The notes: generated from the sequence alone by a model not told the origin. 37,119 nucleotides of DNA from Gallionella sp. (GCA_003134595.1 PLBS01000093.1:15068-52186), one strand, 5' to 3'; numbered from the stretch's first letter, positions 23,872 through 31,985 are shown. Translations and numbers: made by a program.

Positions 23872-24639
23872 ATGTTTATTTCACAATACAGTTCAGGAGC
23901 ACGATGGTTTCCGGCGTTACTCGTCATTTTGGGATTGGCATCGGGAGTGGACGGATACGCATCGTCTCAATCGGATGGCTCACAAGATTTATCAGAGAGC
24001 TACAATCAGGCGGTTGCCAGCCCGATACGAACCGATGAAGACAGGGGTGCCGATGCCAGGCGCAAGCCGCTGGAGTTCCTGCAGTTCACCAATGTGCGAC
24101 CCGGCATGCGGGTGCTGGATATTGCAGCCGGCGGCGGGTACACCACGCAATTGCTTGCGCTGGCCGTTGGAAGCAACGGGACTGTATGGGCGCAAGGGAC
24201 CAAATCACGGACAGCACTAGACGAACGATTGGCCAATCACCCGCAGGCCAACATCGTTCCGGTTATCCGGCCTTTCGAGGACCCGATACCCGATGGAGTG
24301 CTCAAGCTGGATTTGATCACCATCATCATGAATTACCACGACATCGCCTATATGCCCGTTGACCGCGCAAAGATGAACCGGCGGCTGTTCAATGCATTGA
24401 AATCGGGCGGACATCTCGTTGTGCTGGATCACTCGGCTAAGGAGGGTAGCGGTATCTCGGCGGCAAAGTCCCTCCATCGTATTGACGAGAAGGTCGTGAT
24501 GGACGAGTTTCAGCAAGCCGGTTTTAAGCTGGAACAAGAAGACGATTTTTTGAAAAACCCGGCCGACCCTCGCGACCAGGCTTTCTTCGATATGAAGATC
24601 CAGACAGACAAATTCGCACTGCGCTTCGTCAGGCCTTGA
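23872..24639 (+). CDS. Exported SAM-methyltransferase-fold protein (COG4798-like)
   Basis: 255 aa with a likely signal peptide (RWFPALLVILGLASGVDGYA). The body has a Rossmann methyltransferase motif I (MRVLDIAAGGGYTTQLLALA), GTVWAQGTKSRTALDERL, a motif-IV-like LDLITIIMNYHDIAYM and the post-motif MNRRLFNALKSGGHLVVLDH, as in COG4798 predicted methyltransferases. SAM is not known to be available in the periplasm, so either the signal is not cleaved and acts as an anchor, or the fold has another role. AGGAG with 6-nt spacing precedes the ATG. The SDR gene follows 61 nt downstream in the same direction. Confidence 0.85.
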   Translation: MFISQYSSGARWFPALLVILGLASGVDGYASSQSDGSQDLSESYNQAVASPIRTDEDRGADARRKPLEFLQFTNVRPGMRVLDIAAGGGYTTQLLALAVGSNGTVWAQGTKSRTALDERLANHPQANIVPVIRPFEDPIPDGVLKLDLITIIMNYHDIAYMPVDRAKMNRRLFNALKSGGHLVVLDHSAKEGSGISAAKSLHRIDEKVVMDEFQQAGFKLEQEDDFLKNPADPRDQAFFDMKIQTDKFALRFVRP

Positions 24640-24700
24640 TGGGTGAAACGCTGCGTCATACCCGAAGCAAAAATTTAGGGGCACCCAAAAGAGGACAACA

Positions 24701-25414
24701 ATGAAAACCACATTGATTACGGGTGCCAACCGCGGGATCGGACTGGAGTTTTGCAGGCAATATGCCGCAGATGGCTGGCGTGTTTTAGCTTGTAGTCGCC
24801 ACCCTGAAAAACCCCATCTTGGAACATCGGATGCGCTCAACAAACTGGCGGCTCAATATCCTGAACTGATAAAAATGCATGCCCTTGATGTCGCTGACCA
24901 TGCGCAAATCGAGCGCTTGGCGCAGGTGCTGGCTAATGAATCCATTGACCTGCTCATTAACAACGCCGGCATCTATCCTGATTCTGATAAAAGAGGTTTT
25001 GGCCATACCGATTATGCGGAATGGACGCGGGCATTTCGCATCAATACCATGGCGCTACTCAAGATGGCCGAGACATTTGCCACACAAATTGCTCGCAGCA
25101 AGCAAAAAACCATCGTGACCATCACCAGCAAAATGGGCAGCATTGCGGACAATAGCGGAGGCGGTAATTACCTTTATCGCTCCAGCAAAGCGGCGGTTAA
25201 TATGGTTGTGAAGAGTCTTGCAATTGACCTGAAGCCGATTGGAATCACTGCAATAGTATTCCATCCGGGTTGGGTCAAGACTGATATGGGTGGGCCGAAC
25301 GCATTGATCTCCGCAGAACAAAGCGTATCTGGCATACGGCAAGTGATCAGCAGCCTCACCCTGGCCGACTCCGGGAAATTCTTTGGTTATGACGGCCAGG
25401 TGATTCCTTGGTAA
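24701..25414 (+). CDS. Short-chain dehydrogenase/reductase
   Basis: 237 aa. The classical SDR cofactor motif TGANRGIG, NNAG (INNAGIYPD), catalytic Ser in TITSKMGSI and Tyr-x-x-x-Lys in YRSSKAAVN are all present, as is PGWVKTDMGG. The C-terminus FFGYDGQVIPW is typical of a clade of small NAD(P)H-dependent SDRs (YueD/sniffer-like). The substrate is unknown. AGAGGA lies 5 nt before the ATG. The last 25 nt and the following approximately 55 nt recur at 29744, so the 3' end has been duplicated. Confidence 0.92.
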   Translation: MKTTLITGANRGIGLEFCRQYAADGWRVLACSRHPEKPHLGTSDALNKLAAQYPELIKMHALDVADHAQIERLAQVLANESIDLLINNAGIYPDSDKRGFGHTDYAEWTRAFRINTMALLKMAETFATQIARSKQKTIVTITSKMGSIADNSGGGNYLYRSSKAAVNMVVKSLAIDLKPIGITAIVFHPGWVKTDMGGPNALISAEQSVSGIRQVISSLTLADSGKFFGYDGQVIPW

Positions 25415-25468
25415 TCACGCCCGAATTCTGCAATCCTGTTTTTATGAAGTTAGTGACAGCAGGCGTAT
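25389..25468 (+). repeat. Direct repeat containing the SDR 3' end, copy 1
   Basis: About 80 bp covering the last codons of the SDR gene and GTAATCACGCCCGAATTCTG, then GACAGCAGGCGTAT. A diverged copy lies at 29744-29822. Confidence 0.8.
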
Positions 25469-25529
25469 CAAACCAGACGAGTGGCAACTAAGCGCAAACA
25501 GACTTTGGATTTTGAACAGGAGCTGCAAA

Positions 25530-25676
25530 ATGCAAATACATAAAGCGAAGTTGAGCCCTTCGAAGCACTACGCTGATGGATGGGCAGACAGGCAACGCCA
25601 CATCGCGTGGCAAATACTGTTTGCGCTGGGTGCAATCGCACTGACCGCCGCCGCCTTTTTGCGCTGGTTCTCTTAA
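25530..25676 (+). CDS. 48-aa small membrane protein upstream of the GGDEF-EAL gene
   Basis: CAGGAG precedes ATG 25530 by 8 nt. The product is MQIHKAKLSPSKHYADGWAD, RQRHIAWQILFALGAIALTA, AAFLRWFS: a polar basic first half and one C-terminal transmembrane helix. It is absent from the ORF track. Its stop lies 15 nt before the GTG of the sensor gene, so it is probably cotranscribed with it and may be a small partner of the sensor (inference). Confidence 0.6.
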   Translation: MQIHKAKLSPSKHYADGWADRQRHIAWQILFALGAIALTAAAFLRWFS

Positions 25677-25691
25677 GACGTAACCAAAATC

Positions 25692-28061
25692 GTGAAAATT
25701 CACAAACTCCAGACACAGATAGTGCTCGCTTTCACACTGCTGTTGCTGCTGATCCAGGCAGCAAGTTTGGTCATTATCAACGGCGTCCTGTCGGACAGCA
25801 CAAACCAGGACATTCGGCGCAACTTATTGGCTGGCCAGCGCGTCTTTAATCTGCTGCGCGAGGACAACAACCGGCAATTGGCCCAATCGGCAAGTATCAT
25901 GTCGTCGGATTTCGCTTTTCGAAAGGCCGTTGCTACCGCCGACTACGGCACCGTGGTTTCCGCACTGACCAACCACGGCGCAAGAATCAACGCGGATGTG
26001 ATGCTGCTGGTGGGCACCGACGGAAAATTGATAGCCGACACGCTGCCTGCCGGACATGCAGAACAGCCATTTCAATTTCAGGAACTCATCACGCTTGCGG
26101 AACAGCAACGGCAGGCAGCGGCCATGGTTGTGCTTGATGGGGCGCTTTATCAAATGGTGGTTGTACCGGTACTGGGGCCGTTGCCCATCGCATGGCTGGT
26201 CGCGGGTTTCAGCATTGACGACAAATTCGCCCGCAATCTGCAGTCGCTTACTGCGTTGAATGTGTCGTTCCTTACCCGGGATAGGCCAGAGAGCCAATGG
26301 CAGCTATTGGCTACTACCCTGTCTTCCGGGCCATCCGGTGCCTTGCCCCATATGCTGCCCAGCCTGTCAAATACAAAATCGACCGACATTGCCACGCTAC
26401 GCATGGGTGATGTGGATTACATGACACTCACGTCCGGGCTGGAGACACAGAGCGGCACGCACATCGTCGCCATCCTGCAACAGTCGCTGCAACAGGCACA
26501 GGAGCCGCTGCGGCACTTGCAGAGGTTACTGCTGGTGCTGAGCGGCCTATCCCTGTTAGCCACGTTGGCTGCAAGCTACAGAATAGCGCGCAGTATTACC
26601 AAACCGATCAGCGAACTAGGTTCCCTGGCCAGCCGCATCCAGCAGGGCGACTATTCTCAGCCCGCCCCGGTTGACCGGCAAGACGAGATCGGCGGTCTCG
26701 CTTCCGCCTTTAACCACATGAAGGATGGCCTGGCAACGCGTGAAGCGAGAATCACCGAACTTGCCTACCGCGATCAACTGACCGGATTACCCAACCGCAC
26801 GCTGTTCCACGACCGCCTGGAGCAGGCGGCGAAGGCGGCAAATCGTGCCGGTGAAAATTTTTCATTGTTGATAATTAATCTGGACAGGTTCAAGGAGGTC
26901 AACGTCATTTTGGGCCACCATATCGGCGATCTGCTGTTGCAGGAAATTTCCAAACGACTGGCGACCGTTCTTACACGGGATTCCGACACGCTTGCACGGC
27001 TCGGCGGCGATGAATTCGCCGTGCTGCTTCCGGCCTGCGACACGCAGTGCGCCATGATCGTCGTGCGCAAGATTCTGGACACGCTGGATCAGCCGATTCT
27101 GCTGGAAGGCCAGGAAGTCATCGCCACCGGCAGCATCGGCATAGTCATCTATCCCGAACACGGCGATGAAATCAATACCCTGTTACGCCATGCGGACATC
27201 GCCATGCACGAGGCGAAACATGACAACAGCGGCTACGCCCTGTTCGACCTGAACTATGTCGAGCAAAACCAGCAGCATCTGTCGCTGCTGGCCGAGCTGC
27301 GCCATGCCATCGAGCAGAACGAATTCGTCCTCCACTACCAACCCAAGGTGGGATTCGCCACCGGCGCCATCGGCCATGTGGAGGCGCTGGTGCGCTGGAT
27401 GCACCCGGAACGGGGCATGATCCATCCCGATCAGTTCATACCCTACGCCGAACATACCGGATACATCAGAACCATTACCCGATGGGTGATTGAGGCGGCC
27501 TTGCGCCAGCGCAGGCAGTGGGAGAAAATGCAGTTGCCGCTGACCATCTCCGTCAACATATCGGCGCGGGATTTAATGAATGCGGATATGCCCAAGCAGA
27601 TCGCCGGACTGATGGACAAGTACGGGGCATCGCCCCACTGGCTGTGCCTGGAAATCACCGAGACCGCGATCATGGGAGATCCCAAACGCGCCTTGGGTAT
27701 ACTGGAAGAACTTCATCGCATGGGACTCGACCTTTCAGTGGATGACTTCGGCACGGGCTATTCTTCGCTGGCTTACCTCAAGAAACTGCCGGTATCCGAA
27801 TTGAAGATAGACCAGTCTTTCGTACTCCACATGGCAGACGACAAGGACGATGCAACCATAGTGCGCTCGACCATAGACCTGGGACACAACATGGGCCTCG
27901 TGGTGGTGGCGGAAGGCATAGAGAACAAGGCCACCTGGGATATGTTGAATGCCATGGGCTGCGATTTGGCGCAGGGTTATTACATCAGCAGGCCTATGGA
28001 TGCCGATGCGCTAGTGAATTGGATCGGGCAAGGGCCGTGGAAAGTGGTGAAGGAGATTTAA
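25692..28061 (+). CDS. Membrane sensor with HAMP, GGDEF and EAL domains
   Basis: 789 aa from GTG. Transmembrane helix 1 (about 8-30) and helix 2 (about 278-300) enclose a periplasmic domain of about 245 residues, probably a double-Cache-type sensor. HAMP follows (ARSITKPISELGSLASRIQQ), then GGDEF (G438-GDEF, I-site RDSD five residues upstream) and EAL (E564-AL-VRW, NISARD, EITE, DDFGTGYSSL, KIDQSF, AEGIE). Both catalytic motif sets are intact, so it may switch between making and degrading c-di-GMP. An outer-membrane barrel and a cupredoxin gene follow with short gaps, suggesting an operon in which the sensor responds to an envelope or copper/redox signal (inference). Confidence 0.92.
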   Translation: MKIHKLQTQIVLAFTLLLLLIQAASLVIINGVLSDSTNQDIRRNLLAGQRVFNLLREDNNRQLAQSASIMSSDFAFRKAVATADYGTVVSALTNHGARINADVMLLVGTDGKLIADTLPAGHAEQPFQFQELITLAEQQRQAAAMVVLDGALYQMVVVPVLGPLPIAWLVAGFSIDDKFARNLQSLTALNVSFLTRDRPESQWQLLATTLSSGPSGALPHMLPSLSNTKSTDIATLRMGDVDYMTLTSGLETQSGTHIVAILQQSLQQAQEPLRHLQRLLLVLSGLSLLATLAASYRIARSITKPISELGSLASRIQQGDYSQPAPVDRQDEIGGLASAFNHMKDGLATREARITELAYRDQLTGLPNRTLFHDRLEQAAKAANRAGENFSLLIINLDRFKEVNVILGHHIGDLLLQEISKRLATVLTRDSDTLARLGGDEFAVLLPACDTQCAMIVVRKILDTLDQPILLEGQEVIATGSIGIVIYPEHGDEINTLLRHADIAMHEAKHDNSGYALFDLNYVEQNQQHLSLLAELRHAIEQNEFVLHYQPKVGFATGAIGHVEALVRWMHPERGMIHPDQFIPYAEHTGYIRTITRWVIEAALRQRRQWEKMQLPLTISVNISARDLMNADMPKQIAGLMDKYGASPHWLCLEITETAIMGDPKRALGILEELHRMGLDLSVDDFGTGYSSLAYLKKLPVSELKIDQSFVLHMADDKDDATIVRSTIDLGHNMGLVVVAEGIENKATWDMLNAMGCDLAQGYYISRPMDADALVNWIGQGPWKVVKEI

Positions 28062-28135
28062 TGTAGGGTGGGGGTGAGATGCGTGAAACACGTAAAATGT
28101 CTTAATGAATTATCTGGATTTAATGGGAGAAAGTC

Positions 28136-29026
28136 ATGCGGATTTTAAATTTTAAAAGGCTAGGCTATGCTTTTCTTTGCGCCATCCCCTTGCTCTGCGC
28201 TTCCCCTGTGGCGTTGGCGGAGTGGGTCGGCAATACGGATGCGGGCATCCGCCATGACAGCAACATCAACAACGCCCAATTGGCCAATGACATTGCGGGT
28301 GTCTCGGCGCTCAGTGCGGGTGTTTCGGCGACAGGTTTTTTTCCTCTGGAAAATGGCAACAGCGTGAGCATCACCGGAGAAGCTAAAGGCGAGGCATACA
28401 ATCACTACACCGGATTGAACAACGTATCACTGGGCGCGGCGCTCGGCTTCCGCAAGAAGTGGGGGCTGGGGGCTTACGCGCCGTGGACAGGCGTGTCCCT
28501 GTCTTCGGCGCATTTGAACTACGCCAATAATATCCGTAACGGGTGGCGGCATCAGCTCGCGTTTCGCGGCGGAAAGCGCGTCTTCGAGCGGTGGGATGTT
28601 CGCGCCGAGTATATGGTCGAGCGGCGCACTGCCAATACTTTGCCGCCGGATCAGCCGGGAATTTCGGGCGACGTGTTCACGCAATCTAGCCGGGCATTGA
28701 CGCTCAATGCGGGGTACATCTGGAGCGACAGCCTGTTCTTTACGTTCGGCTCCCTGTTGCGCCACGGCGATGTGGTCGCATCCACCAGTGAGACCACAAA
28801 AATTATCTATGCCTCGAAAGCAATCGCGATGGATCCGGTGTTCGGCCCGCATTTTTATGCCTACAGGATGAACGGGGCTACTTATGGGCTGAATGTAGAT
28901 ATGAATTTTGCGGTGACTCCCAGCAGCATGTTGAGTGCTTCCATATCGCGCCAGTTGACCCATACGGAAGGCGACAATAACTATGCCAAAAGTGTGCAAA
29001 TGGTTTCCTGGAACTACAATTTCTAG
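28136..29026 (+). CDS. Putative outer-membrane beta-barrel protein
   Basis: 296 aa. A signal peptide ends ASPVALAE. The body has repeated amphipathic strands (WVGNTDAGIRHDSNINNAQL, LGFRKKWGLGAYAPWTGVSL, LTLNAGYIWSDSLFFTFGSL) and ends in VSWNYNF, an outer-membrane barrel signature. About 12-14 strands would fit. The start resembles alginate/surface-lipid type outer-membrane proteins, but I do not recognise the family. GGGAG lies 7 nt before the ATG. It follows the GGDEF-EAL gene by 74 nt and precedes the cupredoxin gene by 12 nt, so the last two at least are cotranscribed. Confidence 0.75.
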   Translation: MRILNFKRLGYAFLCAIPLLCASPVALAEWVGNTDAGIRHDSNINNAQLANDIAGVSALSAGVSATGFFPLENGNSVSITGEAKGEAYNHYTGLNNVSLGAALGFRKKWGLGAYAPWTGVSLSSAHLNYANNIRNGWRHQLAFRGGKRVFERWDVRAEYMVERRTANTLPPDQPGISGDVFTQSSRALTLNAGYIWSDSLFFTFGSLLRHGDVVASTSETTKIIYASKAIAMDPVFGPHFYAYRMNGATYGLNVDMNFAVTPSSMLSASISRQLTHTEGDNNYAKSVQMVSWNYNF

Positions 29027-29038
29027 CGAGAAACAGAC

Positions 29039-29722
29039 ATGTCAAAACTCCATTCAACCCCGCGCATTTTGTTCGTCGGCCTCATGTTTGCCTGGACAGT
29101 CTTGTCCAGTGTCGGCGAATCCGGTGCCGGCGAATTGCATGCTTTCATCAAAGACCAGAATGGGCAACCGATAGAGGATGCGGTCGTGCTGGCCACACCG
29201 CTCGGCGGCCAGAATGTCCCGTTGCCCAGACAAGCCCGCAATGAAATGGACCAAATAGATAAGGAGTACGTGCCCCATGTGAAAGTGGTCACAGCCGGTT
29301 CCAAAGTGTATTTTCCCAACAAGGACAACATCCGGCACCATGTGTATTCCTTCTCGCCGGCCAAGGTGTTCGAGCTGCCGCTCTATTCCGGCACCTCAGC
29401 GTCCCCCGTGATGTTCGACAAGACCGGGCAGGTCACCCTGGGATGCAACATCCATGACTGGATGCTCGGCTACATCTACGTTGCGGACACGCCGTTCTTC
29501 GGCAAGAGCGCGAAGGATGGCAAGATTCTTATCGAGGATGTTCCGGCAGGGGAATATTCGGTGCGGGTATGGCATCCCGACATGAAAGGGACAGAGGAAT
29601 CAACCGTGCGCAAAGTGACGCTGGACGCCACCCAGGCAGCAAACATGGAATGGCAGTTGACCCTGAAACCGGCATTCAGGATACCCCGTGCCTCCGGTAG
29701 CACTGGTGCCGCTTACCGCTGA
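29039..29722 (+). CDS. Periplasmic cupredoxin (plastocyanin-like) protein
   Basis: 227 aa with a signal peptide (LMFAWTVLSSVGESGAG). The mature protein has a cupredoxin fold with candidate type-1 copper ligands His100/101 (NIRHHVYSFS), Cys136, His139 and Met142 (LGCNIHDWMLGYIYV), and an Ig-like carboxypeptidase-regulatory-type start (HAFIKDQNGQPIEDAVVLAT). Annotations of relatives often read methylamine utilisation protein, which reflects similarity rather than function. It would carry electrons or bind copper in the periplasm. It starts 12 nt after the barrel gene. The tail (RIPRASGSTGAAYR) is unstructured. A remnant of an SDR gene end follows directly. Confidence 0.85.
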   Translation: MSKLHSTPRILFVGLMFAWTVLSSVGESGAGELHAFIKDQNGQPIEDAVVLATPLGGQNVPLPRQARNEMDQIDKEYVPHVKVVTAGSKVYFPNKDNIRHHVYSFSPAKVFELPLYSGTSASPVMFDKTGQVTLGCNIHDWMLGYIYVADTPFFGKSAKDGKILIEDVPAGEYSVRVWHPDMKGTEESTVRKVTLDATQAANMEWQLTLKPAFRIPRASGSTGAAYR

Positions 29723-29737
29723 CTGGACTACTGCCGC

Positions 29738-29769
29738 TGGATGATGACGGTCAGATGACTCCCTGGTAA
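29738..29769 (+). pseudogene. Remnant of an SDR gene 3' end
   Basis: CTGGATGATGACGGTCAGAT and onward reads LDDDGQMTPW-stop, matching the C-terminus YDGQVIPW-stop of the SDR at 24701. No further SDR sequence is visible upstream, because the cupredoxin gene ends at 29722. It is part of the direct repeat at 29744-29822. Confidence 0.6.
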
Positions 29770-29822
29770 TCACGCCCGAATTCTGCAATCCTGATTTGTG
29801 AAGTTGCTGACAGCAGGCGTAT
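29744..29822 (+). repeat. Direct repeat containing an SDR 3' end, copy 2
   Basis: ATGACGG, then GGTAATCACGCCCGAATTCT, GCAATCCTG and GACAGCAGGCGTAT align with 25389-25468, with about ten differences and one small gap. The pair brackets the microprotein, GGDEF-EAL, barrel and cupredoxin cluster. Confidence 0.8.
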
Positions 29823-29874
29823 GACCGACGCATGGAGACGGAGCACCATTCTTCAACCCCGTTTCGATTTAAAA

Positions 29875-30318
29875 TCAATGGGGCTCTGAGCCCCAGTCAT
29901 CCGGAAGTGCAAAGTCGCCGCGGTTAAATGCCTGGATGACATCTTTAGCCTCGGCAACGCGAGAAGCCGGCACGAGGACGCGAACTCCGCCAAGCGCGAT
30001 AGCCAAAAGAGAGTTCAACTGTACAAGGTTGGCATCAGCAACAAAGGCCGGGACGCCAGCAGCCTCTAAATAGGCACTTGTGATGTGCGCGTCGGTAGGG
30101 TTAAGAAACCGCGCGACGGTCTCGAAGTCGCCCTCGTAACGAGCAGTCTCGCTCGCTGTGATAATGGGGTCGTGCAATTTGAGCCCACGGGAAGTGAGTT
30201 CTTCGATGGCGATGGATTGTGCAACCTCGGTCAAACTACCAGAGCTACAGCGATACAAGAGCTCATCGTCACTCATGTCGCGAAAATGTTTAGCTAAATT
30301 GAGTGGGTCGGTGTTCAT
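29875..30318 (-). CDS. DUF2007-domain protein
   Basis: 147 aa from MNTDPLNLAKHFRDMSDDEL (ATG 30318, GGAG 5 nt upstream). The track start 39 codons earlier reads through a palindromic repeat. An N-terminal helical segment (LYRCSSGSLTEVAQSIAIEE) precedes the DUF2007 core: FETVARFLNPTDAHITSAYL, EAAGVPAFVADANLVQLNSL and GGVRVLVPASRVAEAKDVIQ. DUF2007 is a small alpha-beta fold, sometimes labelled a putative signal-transducing protein, with no proven role. It sits where ruvB would normally follow ruvA. Confidence 0.85.
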   Translation of the reverse strand: MNTDPLNLAKHFRDMSDDELLYRCSSGSLTEVAQSIAIEELTSRGLKLHDPIITASETARYEGDFETVARFLNPTDAHITSAYLEAAGVPAFVADANLVQLNSLLAIALGGVRVLVPASRVAEAKDVIQAFNRGDFALPDDWGSEPH

Positions 30319-30383
30319 AGCTCCAACGTTTGAAATGTGGTGACCAGGTAGCGGAGTCGAATTCCTTAAGGGGTGACCAGCTC

Positions 30384-30469
30384 GTAGGTTGGGTGGAGCA
30401 TAGCGATACCCAACAAAAATTTCCGACAACATCAAAACGATGGGTATCGCTACGCTCCACCCATCCTAC
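30384..30469. repeat. Long-stem palindromic repeat
   Basis: GTAGGTTGGGTGGAGCATAG and CTACGCTCCACCCATCCTAC, extended by CGATACCCA / TGGGTATCG, form a stem of about 29 bp with a 28-nt loop. This motif is a very common proteobacterial intergenic repeat. It lies upstream of the DUF2007 gene, between it and the ruvA end. Confidence 0.85.
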
Positions 30470-30559
30470 CGCGCTTCATGCGCGGGGGTTAACCGCGACA
30501 ATCGCGGATGAATCCGCTCCCACAATAGCTTTGCCCGTCATCAAGTTATATGCGTTGTT

Positions 30560-31141
30560 TCAAGCCTTGGACAACAACTTAAGCGCTTGGCGGATACCGT
30601 CCGAGACACTGGCATCTTTGGGTAATTGTTTGGCCGCCCAGTCCGCTTCCTTGTCGTTGTAGCCCAATGCCAACAGGGCGTTCACGATGTCGTTGTTTAT
30701 TGATGTGACAGCCGCGCCTCGAACAACACTCGCGCCAGTCACCACGAACTTGCCCTGCAATTCCAGCAGCAACCGCTCGGCGGTTTTCTTGCCCACGCCG
30801 GGAATTTTTGTGAGTCGGCCTGCCTCTCTATTCGCCACCGCCACCGCCAGATCATTCAGGCTTAAACCGGACAATACCGACAATGCCAGTTTGGGCCCGA
30901 CTCCGCTGATCTTGAGCAACTGGCGAAACGCGACGCGCTCTTCATTGCTTAGAAATCCGTACAGCAAATGCGCATCCTCGCGCACGATGAGTTGCGTGTG
31001 CAGCACCACTTTTTCATGCAGCACGGGCAGGTTGTAGAACGTGCTCATTGGCACATCCAGTTCGTAAGCCACGCCCTGCACGTCCAGTAAAATCTGCGGC
31101 GGATTTTTTTCCAGCAGGATGCCTGTTAAACGACCGATCAT
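30560..31141 (-). CDS. ruvA: Holliday junction branch migration protein RuvA
   Basis: 193 aa, standard length. [20 protein letters not shown] (OB domain), [36 protein letters not shown] and [19 protein letters not shown] (two helix-hairpin-helix motifs) and the C-terminal domain III ([20 protein letters not shown]) are present. The RuvA tetramer binds Holliday junctions and loads the RuvB motor. ruvC lies upstream on the same strand across a 233-bp gap filled with repeats. ruvB is not adjacent. Confidence 0.97.
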   Translation of the reverse strand: MIGRLTGILLEKNPPQILLDVQGVAYELDVPMSTFYNLPVLHEKVVLHTQLIVREDAHLLYGFLSNEERVAFRQLLKISGVGPKLALSVLSGLSLNDLAVAVANREAGRLTKIPGVGKKTAERLLLELQGKFVVTGASVVRGAAVTSINNDIVNALLALGYNDKEADWAAKQLPKDASVSDGIRQALKLLSKA

Positions 31142-31170
31142 TTCAAGTGAGTCCCGGAAAAATTATTATT

Positions 31171-31358
31171 TCGTCATTCCCGCGCATAACCAGCGACTTT
31201 GCTGGCGTTGTTTGCCAGCTTAGTCGAATGGCTAGTAGTTTCATCAGGCGGGAATCCAGCAAATCAAAAATTCTGCGCAGCAGACAAAACAAAAATGTCG
31301 TCCCGCCATGCGGGGATCGTCAAATTGACTGGATTCCCGCTTTCGCGGGAATGACGGA
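31171..31358. repeat. GTCATTCCCGC-type palindromic element between ruvC and ruvA
   Basis: CGTCATTCCCGCG at the left end pairs with CGCGGGAATGACG at the right end. The hairpin repeat copy 3 is nested in its left part. This fills most of the ruvC-ruvA gap, so the usual tight ruvCA operon is interrupted. Confidence 0.75.
31185..31247 (-). repeat. Covarying hairpin repeat, copy 3
   Basis: On the minus strand the 63-nt unit runs from CTGATGAAAC to GCTGGTTATG. Helices are TAGCCA with TGGTTA, CGACT with AGTCG and GCTGGC with GCCAGC around AAACAAC. Its flanks are almost identical to copy 1, while the inner stem differs by compensatory changes. Confidence 0.8.
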
Positions 31359-31374
31359 AGCACATTGATATTCA

Positions 31375-31929
31375 TTAAACCAGTCTCCCATTTTTCATGC
31401 GATACCCGGCAGTCGCCAACGCACCCAAGCCTTGCCCGCCATGCGCATGACAAATCGCGCAGGCCAGCGCGTCTGCCGCATCCGAGCTGGGCGTGCCGGA
31501 TAATTTCAACAAGCGTTGCACCATCTGCTGCACCTGCTCCTTTTCGGCATGTCCATTGCCGACCACGGCCTGCTTTACCTGCAATGCGGTGTATTCCGCC
31601 ACCGGCAGATTCGCCAGCACCGCCGCGCAGATCGCCGCGCCGCGTGCCTGACCGAGCAACAGGGTGGATTGCGGATTGACGTTGACGAACACTTTTTCCA
31701 CCGCAACTTGATCGGGCCGGTGCTGCGCAATCACTTCGCCCAAGGAATTCAATATTGCTTTTAATCGCTCCGGCAATTCGCCGTCCGGAGTCTTGATGCA
31801 GCCGCTGGCGACGTAGTGCAATTGCTGCCCGACTTTGTCCAACACGCCGAAGCCGGTGATGCGCAGGCCGGGATCAATTCCCAGAATGCGGATCGAGGAT
31901 TGAGGATTGAGGATTGAGGGGCGAGGCAA
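31375..31929 (-). CDS. ruvC: Crossover junction endodeoxyribonuclease RuvC
   Basis: About 184 aa from TTG 31929. The core [20 protein letters not shown] (first catalytic Asp), [20 protein letters not shown] (Glu), [17 protein letters not shown] and [16 protein letters not shown] (the last acidic residues) is complete. RuvC resolves Holliday junctions. The start is unusual: no ATG precedes IRILGIDPG in frame. The track start (31983) is itself a TTG inside a palindromic repeat. I prefer the TTG at 31929, preceded by GGAG with 8-nt spacing, giving a short extension [12 protein letters not shown] before the conserved start. The 5' end is thus built from repeat DNA. Confidence 0.93.
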   Translation of the reverse strand: MPRPSILNPQSSIRILGIDPGLRITGFGVLDKVGQQLHYVASGCIKTPDGELPERLKAILNSLGEVIAQHRPDQVAVEKVFVNVNPQSTLLLGQARGAAICAAVLANLPVAEYTALQVKQAVVGNGHAEKEQVQQMVQRLLKLSGTPSSDAADALACAICHAHGGQGLGALATAGYRMKNGRLV

Positions 31930-31985
31930 AACCGCCGCTCCGTTCTTAGTCTCGATCCTCAATCCACGCTCCTCAATCCTCAATT
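31891..31985. repeat. (GGATTGA)n palindromic element at the ruvC 5' end and yebC 3' end
   Basis: GATCGAGGATTGAGGATTGA on one side and TCGATCCTCAATCC followed by CTCCTCAATCCTCAATT on the other form imperfect arms around a GC-rich centre. The element includes the yebC stop codon and the ruvC start. Confidence 0.75.
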
